A DNA stretch of 22,352 nt from Cerioporus squamosus (GCA_022592435.1 JABYQS010000445.1:1-22352); one strand, 5' to 3'; shown: positions 1-9,653, numbered from the stretch's first letter. Numbers and translations are program-made. Notes: generated from the letters alone by a model not told the origin.

Positions 1-1384
1 CTGTGTCTTTCCGAACAAGTTCTGTTAGGGGTCGTGCAATTTCGGAGTATCCTTTAACCCAGATCCGCACCGTCCCGCAAAGACCTAAAAAGCCACGGAC
101 CTCCTTCACATTTCGTAGCTGCGGCCAGTTCAAGACCTTGTCAATTTTCGCATCCTCAGGGGACCTTCCTGCTAGGGTGCATTTTTGTCCTACAATGATA
201 ACGTCCGGCCGGCATATTTGCAACTTTTTGGCAGAGACCGTTGCTCCTGCATGTCCAAGTCGGTGCATGATTCGGTGGACATCGACTGCGTGCTTCCCAT
301 ATGTACCTCCTTATTCCTGGATTTTTCTGGAAGAGTCTCCGGATCTCCATTCTTGTCAGGGTAATTTGTGCGGGATCCTTTTAATTGGAAGATCATCAAT
401 AAAGATGTTGGCAGTATGAGGGATCTCGTGTTGGAGGATGAAAGACATGCAATTCTGAAATTCTGCAGGTGAATTTGTATAGCCCTGTGGCATGCAGGTG
501 AGGCGTAGAAGTCCTAACGGTGTCATGAATGCAGTGAGGTCTCGACTCCGCGGATGCACGATGCGTGCGTCGTAACCTGAGTAAAGGTCAAGACAGTGTA
601 ACATTGATATCCTGCGAATGGCTCGACAAAGTCATCCATGATGGGAGGTGATCCTGCATCCCGTATGCTGACTCGGTTGAGTGGGCTGGAGATCGTGGAC
701 GAGTCGGAGGTCTCCATTTTTCTTCAGTACGCAAAGTATCGCGACCGGTATGAAGACTGGACTTGGCTCGTAGACTCCAGCGGCCATTCTGTCCTTTAGA
801 ATTTTTATAACTTTATCTTTGATTCCAGGGGCTATGGGAATATTTGGCTCTTTCCAGGCCGTATGCGGGACAAACCGGCATGATGTATGGGGAGAAGTAG
901 TCGTTCCGCAATGTGCCTCGGTCACTGTCCTGGAATGCTATTGCTTTCTCGTTCAACTGGAGTATGTGGAGGAATAGTCTCTCCTCCTCGGGCCATAGAT
1001 ATCCATCTTTGTTCAAGGCTAGTTTTTCTATACGTTCTGCAGTCAATTTTGCGGTCGGACAAAGTCGGGGATGATGGGCGTGAGCTCAGGAAGGGTCGCT
1101 AAAGGGTCCTCCGGAAACTGGCGTATAACGCGGAATTCCTCTGGCATAGTACCTGCAACAGGCTTTACCTTCTTGTCCACTCGCTTGTAGGCCGTGTGCG
1201 TATGTAGGTCTGTCTGTGGCGTGTCCGCAGTCTCGATTACGGCATAGAACAATGATAACAGTGGCTCCTCTTCAGTCTTAATCGACGCCTGCACTGCCGC
1301 TGGATGTGTCCTTAGGTTAGGAGTAGTACGAGGACATCGGTCCTCCCATCCCTCGCCAGAAAGAACGTCGACCTCGACGGGCAT
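1..1384 (-). pseudogene. Ty3/gypsy reverse transcriptase remnant (frameshifted, runs off the window)
   Basis: Several frames together spell a gypsy RT region. From 1384 to about 1050 there is a pol linker containing VDKKVKPVAGTMPEEF. A second frame from about 1046 carries DGYLWPEEERLF and RNDYFSPYI. A third, from about 880, carries PHTAWKEPNIPIAP and KKNGDLRLVHDLQP. A fourth, around 700-620, carries RDAGSPPIMDDFVEPF. A fifth, 604-356, holds the RT core with LDLYSGYDA, PQGYTNSPAEFQN and the catalytic FIDDL (the family's YxDD box). Below 350 the thumb and connection region continues with RRYIWE and, near 1-150, a VRGFLGLCG block. Each frame change is a separate small indel, so the gene is a pseudogene. 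In the family, RT copies element RNA into cDNA. Confidence 0.88.
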
Positions 1385-1872
1385 GGTGCCAAGACAGGAA
1401 CATGGGCGGGAGGGCGGGACAAGTCTGGTAGGGGGCTAATTGTGACGTGATATATCAATGCAAGATTCAACACCGGTTGATCAATGTACAAATATAAGTA
1501 TTTACGGTATGAGCATACACCTAATCTATTTACTAGCCAGTCCAATAATATACTAGGGGATGATGAAGGATACAACAGCAGACGATAATCAAGATGTCAC
1601 TATATGATACAGCAGGATGCCGAGATGACAGAGGAGTATGCAAGAACAGGCAGAGATGCACAAGATAACGGTATACGTACAAGTATGAGTAAGACCAAGA
1701 TACTGAAGGTCCAACAAGATGCGGGGACAATGGGGGAGACGTCAAGCCAGCAAGAATGTAGGGGATGCTTACAACAACAAGTTCGCGTCGCAGACGCGTG
1801 TGCCATGAGGTTACTGAACGACAAGAATCATGAATGAATGAAGGAGGAGATAGATGATGGTGACGACGTACG
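1385..1872 (-). other. Non-coding stretch: probable 3' UTR of the nested gene and insertion boundary
   Basis: This stretch lies between the stop of the nested acidic/His-rich gene (1873) and the return of gypsy pol sequence (recognisable from about 1320 downward). On the minus strand it is T-rich and has no convincing coding frame, which suits a 3' untranslated region. The exact junction with gypsy-1 is not clear; pol-like residues (LRTHPAAVQASIKTEEE) begin near 1320. Confidence 0.4.
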
Positions 1873-3650
1873 TTAGTCGGCCTGAAAGACCTCGAATTCC
1901 TCCCGAAAAAACTCGCATAAATTGTTGGTGGCATCCTGCATGGCGTCGAGCAGGATACACTCGACGAAGTCGCGGAGTGCACCGTCGCCGAAGAGTCGCT
2001 CATACTCCCGCTGTTGAGCGGGTGTGAGGCTCGGAGGCTTGGGGGTGGTAGCGGGAGTCGACGGGGTGACAGGTCGTGGCGTCGTGTGCTCGGGCGAGAG
2101 CGGCAGTGGGAAGTCGACGATGTCAAGGGGGTGCTCGAAAGGCGAGGTGTTACGGTCGTCGTGGTCGTCGCTGACATCGTCGGGTACGTCCAAATCCACA
2201 GGAACTGTGTAGAAGGAAAGAAGGAGGGGAGGGAGAGGCTCGAAAGCAGACGTTGAAGCGAGACAGGACGCGCATGCGTCCCAGACCTCGTCGTACGAAA
2301 CGAGGGGGACGCGCGACATGTTCTCGTCGTGCTGCGGGTCGAGTAGAGACTCGGGTTCGACGGGTCCGTTGTGAGGCTCACAGTGCTTGTCACGAGGCTT
2401 GTGGTGCTCGTCGTGCTCGTCGTCCCTCCGAGCACGCTTTGAGGATCGATGCTCCTCATCGTTGTGCTCGTGCCCGTGTTCGTGCCCGTTGCTCTTGTCT
2501 TGCGGCTCCTCCAGCTCGAGCTCGAGTCGACCGCGTTTGGTTGGCGAGTTGTCCTCGTGTTCGGGCTCGAGGTGACCGTGTTGGAGTCGACCCGCCTCTA
2601 AGTCGTCGTAGAGGCGGTCGAGTTCATCACGTTTATCTTCGTCGCGAGTTCCGGGGTCTTCAAGAATACGCTCGCATGCCGTTTGGAAGGCAGCGATCGG
2701 CAACGAGTGGGAGTGAGGGATGGGTACCGGAGAGATGATGTCAAGCGAGTCATGGGATGACGTGGGGGGTTGAAGGGCATCGGTGAGGACCTTGTAGTCG
2801 AGCTGGTCGAGCGCGGAACAGCGAGTTGAGAGCGGAGGGAAGCCGTGGAGACTGGGATGATGATCCGGGTAGAGGTTGTCGATACAGTCGGCGACGGCGA
2901 CGGCAGCCTCGGGGATGTGGTGTCGTAGAAGCCCGGGTACCGCGTGACTAGTTCGCGGTACCGCTCGAGCGTCGGAGTGTCGGTGTCATGGATGGGTTCC
3001 TCCTCCGGCTCCGGGGTCGTTTGATATGATGGACTATTGACGACTCTTGTGTCATTTAGGTAGTCAGTATCAGTTTCGGTGCGCGACAGTTGCGCAACGC
3101 ACCGGTTCCATTCGTCCTCCACCTCGCTCTCGCTTCCACTGTCTCCTCCTCCGCCGTCCATTGTGAATAGTATTGAGGCCGTCGGAAGTTGTTCGTCTTG
3201 CACGGCCGGGTCTTGGCTATCGATGCGGTACTCGTGTTCCGTGGTGTTGAGAAGTGGACGAAGAGAGGGTGGTGGAGTCGCAGTCGTCGAGTTCGTAGAT
3301 GACGAGAGAGAGATGAGGTCGGATAGGGAGGAAGGTGTTGCATCGCGTGCTGAGTCGCGTCTAGCGCTGAGCGTGGGAACTTGAAAGTCCACCGCGATAG
3401 CGTCGCCGCGGAGCTCGTTCAAGTGCGCGGTGGGGTAGAGTCGGATGTAAGCGGGGCCTTGACACGAAAAGGGCGCCGTGTTGACGTTGTTCGCAGAGTC
3501 GGACAGGGTGCCTGTAAGTACAGCCGCGGGAACATACCAATCTTGGTACAAGTGAGCGTCATGGTACCCGTACGCGCACGGGAACGCCACTTGAGGCTTG
3601 AGCGTGGCCGTGTAGCGGAGTTCGGTCGGAGTAGAGTCGTCCTGCGACAT
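1873..3650 (-). CDS. Acidic, His/Asp-rich protein of unknown function nested in gypsy-1
   Basis: I do not recognise a family. The chosen ATG at 3650 begins MSQDDSTPTELRYTATLK. The first part (to about 2930) has a compact-looking segment (LYQDWYVPAAVLTG, IRLYPTAHLNELRGDAIAV) followed by Ser/Thr- and Asp/Glu-rich stretches. The reading then continues in another frame (…IPEAAVAVADCIDNLY…) to a His-Asp-Glu-rich tract (NGHEHGHEHNDEEHRSSKR, basic KRARR nearby) and a C-terminus with DFVECILLDAMQDATNNLC, ending at 1873. The two frames differ by one base between about 2945 and 2895, so this is either a frameshift or a very short (41-nt) intron. The total is about 590 residues if joined. It sits inside a gypsy pol yet has its own stop and UTR-like tail. 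An alternative is an unusually long pol linker. The open frame also extends upstream into the MITE. Confidence 0.5.
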
Positions 3651-3741
3651 GTCGGGCTCGTGTGCGTAGAAATACGAGTGCGGAGTTGAAGCGGAGGGAG
3701 TCGGGGGTCGAGGAGGAAGTGGCTCGGGGTGTTCGGGGATA

Positions 3742-3764
3742 CTGTAGAGTTTCGACCGATGCGG
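3742..3764 (+). repeat. Left terminal inverted repeat of the MITE
   Basis: The 23-bp arm starts CTGTAGAG and is preceded by TA. It pairs with 3963-3985 without mismatch. Confidence 0.92.
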
Positions 3765-3962
3765 TGCAGGCCCCAGCGGGGTGTGACCTGTAACCGCCCG
3801 CAGTCGCCGGAGCGGAGCGGAGGCGCCCAAAATTTGCCTGATTTGGCCTGCTAAACGCCCGAAAACCGAGCCAAAATGCGAAATTGGGGGCCCCAAAGGG
3901 GCCGTGACCTGTGACCTACAGCACGATGCGGTGCGGCGGAGGTCCCTGTGACCTGTGACGCG

Positions 3963-3985
3963 CCGCATCGGTCGAAACTCTACAG
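3963..3985 (-). repeat. Right terminal inverted repeat of the MITE
   Basis: The 23-bp arm ends CTCTACAG and is followed by TA. It pairs with 3742-3764 without mismatch. Confidence 0.92.
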
Positions 3986-4648
3986 TAGTAAAAAGCTGTC
4001 TGGGGTGGATGTATCGGGCTCTACCAGCATTTCGAGTTCGGGGACATCCATATAAGGGTTTTTGAACAAAAGATAGGTCCTGTCTTTTCGTTCATCAATA
4101 GAAATGTGATTGTCCCGCTGCCAGGGACGGCCTAGAAGCAAATCGAAAGGTGCATTGTCGGCCACGTATAGGTTAGCCCAAGTCCGGGCCGCACCGCAGG
4201 TTAACTCTACATTCTTTATCAAACCACTGAGTTTGCCTTCGCCATTATTTGCAGCTACCATTTCGACTTGCTGCGATTTGTCATACGGTCTTGGAATGCT
4301 CGATTTCCAGATCCTTTTGTTCACTATATTCATCATTGAGCCTGTATCTACTATGCCATCGATTGGGTTACCATTGCATTGAACTGTGATTCGAATTAGA
4401 GGACGTCTTGACCTTGTATAAATTACTTCAGCAGAGAGGAATTCTGTGTGGTTAACCTCCGGCTGTGGCTGTGCTGCGCGTTTGGTCCGAATTACGTCCT
4501 GTAAATGCTGTGATATCTCCTTCGAGGATCCAATAACCTCTCCAACTGACATTGTAAGGGGCGTATTGAGGATTCGGTCCAGAATCGTGAGGGGCTGGAC
4601 GTGTTTCGCTATCTCGGATTGGACTGGAGCCCGTTTCGGAGGTTTTTC
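3980..4648 (-). pseudogene. Ty3/gypsy aspartic protease region (start of pol), truncated by insertion
   Basis: The frame overlaps the 3' end of gag by about 40 bases in the -1 frame and contains VGEVIGSSKEIS followed by a retropepsin core. Counting from the internal ATG at 4552, the catalytic motif GIVDTGSMMN places Asp69-Thr-Gly; later LYVADNAPFDLLLGRPWQ matches the second conserved protease block. In the family it cleaves the Gag-Pol polyprotein. The frame ends after …DSFLLL at a TAG formed where the MITE end joins, so the link to RT is lost. The ATG at 4552 is probably not a real start, because pol is normally made as a Gag-Pol fusion. Confidence 0.85.
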
Positions 4649-6564
4649 GGTGGTTGGTCTGCCTGTGCGGGCTTGTTTGCCTGTGTATCATCCATGACAA
4701 TATCCTCATCTTTGTTGGGGTCAAATGTAGGCCTTCCATGGACTTCCTTGGGAATCATCGGTGGTCCTTGGCCTTGACCTTGGCTACTGCCAGGGTTGGG
4801 TACCTTATCGGTAGCCTTGTCCTTGGCCCACGCAGGCTTCGGTGGAACCTGAACTCCATCAAACTTGGCCTTACGGTGCTCCTTGCTCTGCTTCGGTGTA
4901 CGCTCCGCAGGGAAGACTAGGTTGGGGGAGTCAGAGTCGCAGTCACTGCAGTCCGTCACCTCGACAATATGCGCTGAGAGAGCAATGAAGTTCGACTGGC
5001 CTGTCAAGCGCTGAATGGCATGGACAAAGGTTTCGTCCCGCTGCCGCTGAATCATTGACCCATCCGCCAAAGTGAGCTTGTTGTTTCCATCTCGCTTGAG
5101 AACTCCTTTGGCTACCAATTCATTAATCTTTGGACAATAGTTCAAGCCGTGACCTTGCTCCCCACATCCATAACATGCAGGTCGGGTTCCTGAGTTCGGG
5201 GGAAAGAGAAGAGGGGAAGAATTTGGGTATGATATCCGAGTCGATTCTTTGGGAGCCCGGATAATGTGTGCAATGTCTTTGTCAAGCTTGAAGCCCCGAT
5301 AGTATAGAGCTCCATAGGCAGGATCATCGATAGACATATTTTGAAGTCTCCGGATTATATCCTCAACCTCATTGTTGTTTTTGGATGATGATACTGGTTG
5401 GGACTCCATGTCAGAAAGAGGAGGAGTGTCTGCAGGGACCTGAGAAATCTTCTTGGTCCTCTCTCTGGCCTTGGCCTTAGACTTTGAATGTCTGCTAGAC
5501 TTCTTCTTATCATGGTGCTTGTGGGTCCTATGATCCGAGTCCGAATCGTAGCCATCATCCGAGTCTTCTGAGTCTGAGGTAGAGAAGGAAGTGTCCTCAT
5601 CGGTCTCATCGTCTTCATCTGAATCTGAGTCTCCTGCATCAAAACGGTCTCGTCCAAACATGGTCTCTATTATTGTTACGAGCTTGTCGACTTCGAAGGG
5701 TCTGGTCATATTGTGAGTGGGATTTTCGCGCATATAGAGAGTCTCGATGCGTGGCCGGAGTGATCGGGGTATGCCTTTCCAGAATGACTTGTTGAATATA
5801 TCATCAGTAATGACATGGTGCTTCTTCAGCCATCCTGCGATCCTCTGAAACTCCCGTCGATAAGTCATGAATTTTGCAATGGAGTTGAGATCCTTGTGCC
5901 TAGCTTTTTGCAATAAGACTTGAAGGTCTTTCTCCTTATATCGTTTCTCATACCGATCTGCATCATAAAGGTGTTTGAATTCCTTTACAAAGTCAGTAAA
6001 TTTAGTAGTAGAGATGTCATAGGTCTCCATGACTGCCTTGACTGAACTGCTGCAGTATCGCAAGAGGTATTTGCATTTGTCTTCATCCTTGGAAATATTC
6101 TTGCTCTTGCATAGGCTTTCATAATCATCTAGAAATTCCTTTACCTTGAGAGGATTGCCATTGAAGGTCTTAGGGGCTGTCTTGGTCCCCTTCCTGGGCA
6201 TGTCAGTAGCCATGGTGGTAGTTTGAATGTTCCTTGGTGCAAGTGGAGTTGTAGCGGAAGAGGAAAGGGCCTGAGTATGAGGGATGATCACTGATGAGGT
6301 TGCCTGGGTGGAAGTAGTAGGTGCTGAAATGAGTTGAGCTGAGGGATATAGACTAGTAGTGGGACCTGTAAATGAATTAGTAATAGACTGGGATGGTGAC
6401 CTTGTAGAGGGACTTGATAAGGGAGAGGGACTGAGTATTGATGAGGATAGTAGGGAGATAGTCGGGGTGGAGGGGAATGATGTGGAGGTTGATGAACTCG
6501 ATGAAGGAGAGGGTCTACCTGGTCGATCCACCGGACTCGGTGTACTTGGTGACAGGTTGTGCAA
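4609..6564 (-). CDS. Ty3/gypsy Gag with CCHC zinc knuckle
   Basis: Gag forms the retrotransposon capsid and binds its RNA. The open frame is 651 codons. Residues 1 to about 115 are Ser/Thr/Pro-rich and no ATG lies in that part; the first ATG in frame begins MATDMPRKGTKTAPKTF near residue 117, so translation may start there or further upstream by another route. Next comes the retrotransposon capsid region (FNGNPLKVKEFLDDYE through …FNKSFWKGIPRSLRPRIE), then an Asp/Ser-rich acidic tract, a Lys/His/Arg-rich basic tract, and the zinc knuckle CYGCGEQGHGLNYC (Cys464, Cys467, His472, Cys477). The frame is intact, in contrast with the RT of the same copy. The C-terminus overlaps the protease frame. 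Confidence 0.88.
   Translation of the reverse strand: MHNLSPSTPSPVDRPGRPSPSSSSSTSTSFPSTPTISLLSSSILSPSPLSSPSTRSPSQSITNSFTGPTTSLYPSAQLISAPTTSTQATSSVIIPHTQALSSSATTPLAPRNIQTTTMATDMPRKGTKTAPKTFNGNPLKVKEFLDDYESLCKSKNISKDEDKCKYLLRYCSSSVKAVMETYDISTTKFTDFVKEFKHLYDADRYEKRYKEKDLQVLLQKARHKDLNSIAKFMTYRREFQRIAGWLKKHHVITDDIFNKSFWKGIPRSLRPRIETLYMRENPTHNMTRPFEVDKLVTIIETMFGRDRFDAGDSDSDEDDETDEDTSFSTSDSEDSDDGYDSDSDHRTHKHHDKKKSSRHSKSKAKARERTKKISQVPADTPPLSDMESQPVSSSKNNNEVEDIIRRLQNMSIDDPAYGALYYRGFKLDKDIAHIIRAPKESTRISYPNSSPLLFPPNSGTRPACYGCGEQGHGLNYCPKINELVAKGVLKRDGNNKLTLADGSMIQRQRDETFVHAIQRLTGQSNFIALSAHIVEVTDCSDCDSDSPNLVFPAERTPKQSKEHRKAKFDGVQVPPKPAWAKDKATDKVPNPGSSQGQGQGPPMIPKEVHGRPTFDPNKDEDIVMDDTQANKPAQADQPPKNLRNGLQSNPR
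4642..4648 (-). promoter_or_regulatory. Candidate -1 ribosomal frameshift site in the gag-pol overlap
   Basis: On the minus strand the zero-frame codons CCG-AAA-AAC contain G-AAA-AAC. Slipping back one base here enters the protease frame (…EKPPKRAPVQSEIAKHV…), while gag itself stops at 4609. This is not a perfect XXXYYYZ heptamer because the first base is G. The alternative is an ordinary mutation in a decaying element. Confidence 0.4.
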
Positions 6565-6597
6565 GGTATGTTGGAATAGTGAATGGATGTTTCACTA

Positions 6598-6616
6598 CCC
6601 CTCGCGGTGGGCTCCA
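6598..6616 (-). other. Primer binding site (tRNA 3' end complement) of gypsy-1
   Basis: On the minus strand TGGAGCCCACCGCGAGGGG starts three bases after the inferred LTR end (…GTCA, spacer AAT). TGG complements the universal tRNA CCA end, and the rest has the GC-rich look of a tRNA acceptor stem. The cognate tRNA was not identified. Confidence 0.65.
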
Positions 6617-6619
6617 ATT

Positions 6620-7440
6620 TGACGTGCGTAAAAGTTACTTCAAAGAAATAACTTTCACCTGAGGTTATCGGATCTGAGCAAGATCGGATGATGCCTCAGT
6701 TGTTCGGTGTAGTGATAATGCTCAACCTGTCAAGGTAGAATGAGTCGAGATGGAATATTCCAGGTTGGGTTCCCAGATGGAACTTTCAATTGGATCTGTC
6801 AAAGAATCTGGACGTATGTTTGATGATGTTCCGATATCGGATCGGACTTGACTTCACTTGGAGGATCGCTCGAGGATGCCTCAGTTCATAGACGTGTGTG
6901 TGTGCATATAACTCTTAGACGACGATAGACTTGACTTCAGATTACTACTGTCAGAGTAGCAGAGACTAGGCTTGCTTGGAGGCACTCAGCAAGAGAGTGG
7001 AAGGGGAAAACTTGCCCTCCATCCCTTGAGGGGTGGGGGTTTATATACTGTCTCTATGGGAAAATTACAAATATTACCAAACAGTTCTCTAGGTCATTGT
7101 TCTTTGGTAAGACAATAAGAGAAGGACAATAGAAAAGTAATAATGAGGGTAGAAGGCACAACAGTCATCAGGATAATAGCATGGGAGGATTGAGGTAGGA
7201 CAATCATAATCTGAGAATAATACCATAGAGAAGTAAAAAGTCCTGGGAATGTTCAAGGACAATGGAGATGATGAACAATACTTCTATCTCAAGTGTGAGA
7301 TAACATGAGAGGGACAAAAGGTTGGACAACAATAAGAGGAGTAGTAGTATAATGAGCACAATAAGCTTGGAGCATAATGGTGTATAGTACAATAGAAAAG
7401 GGGAATTAAACAAGATAAAATCATGTGGCTTACCTATAGA
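6620..7440 (-). mobile_element. 5' LTR of gypsy-1 (outer edge uncertain)
   Basis: The inner edge is set by TG at 6620 on the plus strand (CA at the minus-strand end) next to the primer binding site. A TATA box lies inside. The part upstream of the TATA box (about 7080-7420) is A/G-rich on the plus strand and repeats the motif ACAATA or ACAAT at least seven times, including two copies of ACAATAGAAAAG (near 7126 and 7389). The outer end could not be fixed because the partner LTR is outside the window; 7440 is a rough limit. Confidence 0.6.
7040..7047 (-). promoter_or_regulatory. TATA box of the gypsy-1 LTR promoter
   Basis: The minus strand reads CAGTATATAAACCCCC, a strong TATAWAA match. It is followed by a C/T-rich leader running to the primer binding site, as expected for the U3/R junction of an LTR. 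Confidence 0.6.
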
Positions 7441-7559
7441 AGTTATCTGAGTCCAATTTCATATAGGGATATCAAGAAGATATGGGTTCATCTTTCACCA
7501 AGTCAAAAAGTACATATGCCCATTTCAATGTCCAGTTAGAGTCTGCTATGCGTCCAGGC

Positions 7560-8239
7560 CTAGTCATCCAAGAGGCTTCCAATGATCATATCCTCCTCGT
7601 CCTCGATGAGGTACCCATTGACGTCGTAACGGGGTCCTGCGACAGTGGGCTCAATCGCATTAGTTGCGAAGACTAGATCGGAGAGGTTGTCAGCCACACT
7701 GTCCTCATCGTCGGCATAGACAACGCCGCCGTAGATAACGTCGCCATTCCATCGCAACTCGATGACTTCTAACTCGGATATTCCAGATCCAAGCGTGTCC
7801 TCTGACTCGCTGAGGGGGATGTCGCAAAGGGTGGCGCTCGTACCTTCGGACACCGTGCCAAGTGCTGTCTCCGCACGTGCAGGTTCATCGTCCCACTCGA
7901 GCGTATCCGTGAGTCCTGCGCCCAGGACCATCTCGGCGATGTCCTCAGAAGCGAGGTGGCTCTCGACCGTGGAGTGCAGCTCGTGGTCCGACACGATGTC
8001 GGGAGACCTTGAAGGCGTATAGGGTGTGGGTGACTCGGTCAGACGGATGAGACCGATGTCGTCCTCCCTGTCCCGAGGGACACTAGGCGGGGCTTCAAAC
8101 CGCCGCAGAAGAACTGGGTCTGGTCCCCTGGTGACGTAGTTGCGGAGCCGGGGTTGCTGGTAGGTCTCGGAACTATGGACCAGGCTACGTGCGAGGAATC
8201 AGTCACATTCCGTGCATGTCATTACCTGCCTCTATCCAT
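7560..8239 (-). CDS. Small acidic protein, unknown function (two-exon model)
   Basis: The main exon (8184-7560) is one open frame rich in Asp/Glu/Ser and ends …EDEEDMIIGSLLDD. Its visible start (near MSDHELHSTVES) is inside the frame, and coding-like sequence continues upstream (QQPRLRNYVTRGPDPVLLRR). The model adds a 14-base first exon (8239-8226, ATG GAT AGA GGC AG) and a 41-nt intron (8225-8185, GTAATG…CACGTAG with branch-like CTGAT). The product is 212 residues. No domain, signal peptide or membrane segment is apparent. It lies between the gypsy-1 LTR and the KDZ transposase and has the same orientation as both. The short intron is at the lower limit for basidiomycetes, so the 5' end is tentative. 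Confidence 0.5.
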
Positions 8240-9653
8240 CGCGAGTGGTCTAGTGATCCTGACGTGACCCTGGGAGGTGCTGGATTAGCTCGCGTCCGGG
8301 GGCGGCCCAGGGAGCGGGTTCGCGGCTCCAGCAGGATGCCCCCGCGATAGCTTGAAAATGGCCTCACCTGGTTAGGCTACTGGGGGCATCACCTGAGGAG
8401 ATGGCGCGGGATAGCCTGCCGGAGCTGAACAGGCAGTAGCCCACTACGGGTCGAGGGGATGGGCGCTTCGTGCCCCAGCACGGCGGGGAGCAGGCAGGCC
8501 ACGAGCGAAATTCAGGCCAGATTGATACGTGCATTGTGGTGGGAGTTCTATCGACGCACCTATTCAGAGGCGCGAGGGTGGGCGGACGCGTGCATCGAGG
8601 AGGGTGTGCAGGTGCAGGCCTGCGCGCATGCCGGGGAAACGCTGGGGGTTCGCGTCCAGAAATGCGGCCTAGCCACTAGAACCAGGTAGCGCAATCAGCC
8701 CTAGACCGTGCGTGACGACTATACGACCGCGAGAGAGGAGCAGGACAGGGTTGGCGGGCACAGCAGTGCGATCCGGGCGAGCACACACCCTGGCCCGGGG
8801 TGTGCGGGTGCGCAGTGGTCGGGATGCTGCTTAGCTGGCGCAGTAGGCTGAGCCAGTAGCAACAGTAAAGCCATGGAGAGGGAAAGGTGCCGCAGCGCGG
8901 CATACGCGTCGGGCTTGGGTAGCTCGTAGCTGCTCCTCGATCACCAGGAATCCCGGCCCGCGTTTGCACTGCGGCAGCGCGAGAATATGACTATAGTAGC
9001 CCCACGCAGAGGCAGACATCCCGGAGCGGAGCGAGGTCTCAGCGGAGGGGTTGGGAGGGGTCCACAGCAGAGGGGAAGGGGGGTAGCTTACCATGCGCTT
9101 GCAGTGCTCTCTGTGGGGAATCCCATCCTCAGGCACGTCCCTATGGCCCATAGTCATCCCTGTAGCCCATTGTCATCCCTGTGTCCTGTTTCGTCGCGCG
9201 TCGGTGCCCATATGGGCAGGTTGAGGGGTAGTAATCGCCGTGGAGGCCAGGTATAGATGGGTTCATTGTTGCACCTTCCAGTAGTACCAGTAGTTACAGC
9301 GTGGCGCTTCTAAGCGAGCTACAGAGTGGTAGCATAGTAATGTTGCATCCGAGGTTGTTTATAATGACACAGAGTGGCAAAGACTGGCAGAGGAGCTGGG
9401 TGAGTGAGAGCGAGGAACCTGAAGTCCAAGCGCCAGAGCAAGAGAGCCAGAAACGCGAAGTCCAAGGCGCCCGCATCGGTGCGGTAAAGTGGTCACCTGA
9501 CTCCTGGAGTCTTGCAAAATGCAAAGTCCAGCAGTGGCAAAGTCTCTATGGGCATCACGCCAAAGTACTGCGTGTGCGGTGCCGCAACACCTCATGTATG
9601 TCCAATTTCACAGGCATAACTAGTTATGTTACATTGAGGAGGCAGAGGCAGTG
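8240..9653. other. Intergenic stretch without a supported gene
   Basis: Open frames exist on both strands (for example 8459-8689 plus and 8831-9157 minus). None shows recognisable domains, continuous coding character or splice partners. Part of 9300-9653 probably holds the 3' UTR of the KDZ gene. A short tandem duplication sits at 9147-9184. Confidence 0.5.
9147..9184. repeat. 19-bp tandem duplication
   Basis: Two adjacent 19-bp units, CCCATAGTCATCCCTGTAG and CCCATTGTCATCCCTGTGT, differ at only two positions. Confidence 0.75.

Larger units (their letters stand above)
3740..3987. mobile_element. MITE with perfect terminal inverted repeats and TA target duplication
   Basis: The 23 bases 3742-3764 (CTGTAGAGTTTCGACCGATG + CGG) are the exact reverse complement of 3963-3985. 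TA dinucleotides flank both ends (3740-3741 and 3986-3987). The element is 244 bp and contains no transposase. Inside, the phrase GTGACCTGT followed by AAC or GAC recurs three times (near 3782, 3904 and 3949), and there is a GC-rich palindromic stretch near 3888-3903. TA duplication and short size fit a non-autonomous Tc1/mariner-like family; a PIF/Harbinger-like origin (3-bp duplication) is less likely. The right end abuts the gypsy-1 protease reading frame and supplies its stop codon. Confidence 0.9.
1..7440 (-). mobile_element. Degenerate Ty3/gypsy LTR retrotransposon (gypsy-1), 5' part, with nested insertion
   Basis: Read on the minus strand, the order is LTR (about 7440-6620), primer binding site, gag (6564-4609), protease (about 4648-3980), then RT (about 1384-1), which is the standard Ty3/gypsy order. 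The rest of pol and the 3' LTR lie beyond the left edge, so element length and target duplication cannot be given. RT carries at least four frameshifts, so this copy is dead. Roughly 2.6 kb of non-element sequence (a MITE plus a gene) separates the protease from the RT. By eye, the gag/LTR part is richer in A/T than its surroundings. The outer LTR edge near 7440 is a guess. Confidence 0.85.

Noticed and set aside
1322..3990. AGTAGTA at 1322-1328 and 3984-3990 as a target duplication around the nested segment
   Set aside because: It is only 7 bp, the right copy overlaps the MITE end and its TA duplication, and the reading frames on the two sides do not match. Chance is likely.
8459..9157. Short frames, including a plus-strand one with ALWWEFYRRTYSEAR
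   Set aside because: A brief helical-looking segment only; it is too short, with no family resemblance I could support and no flanking exons.
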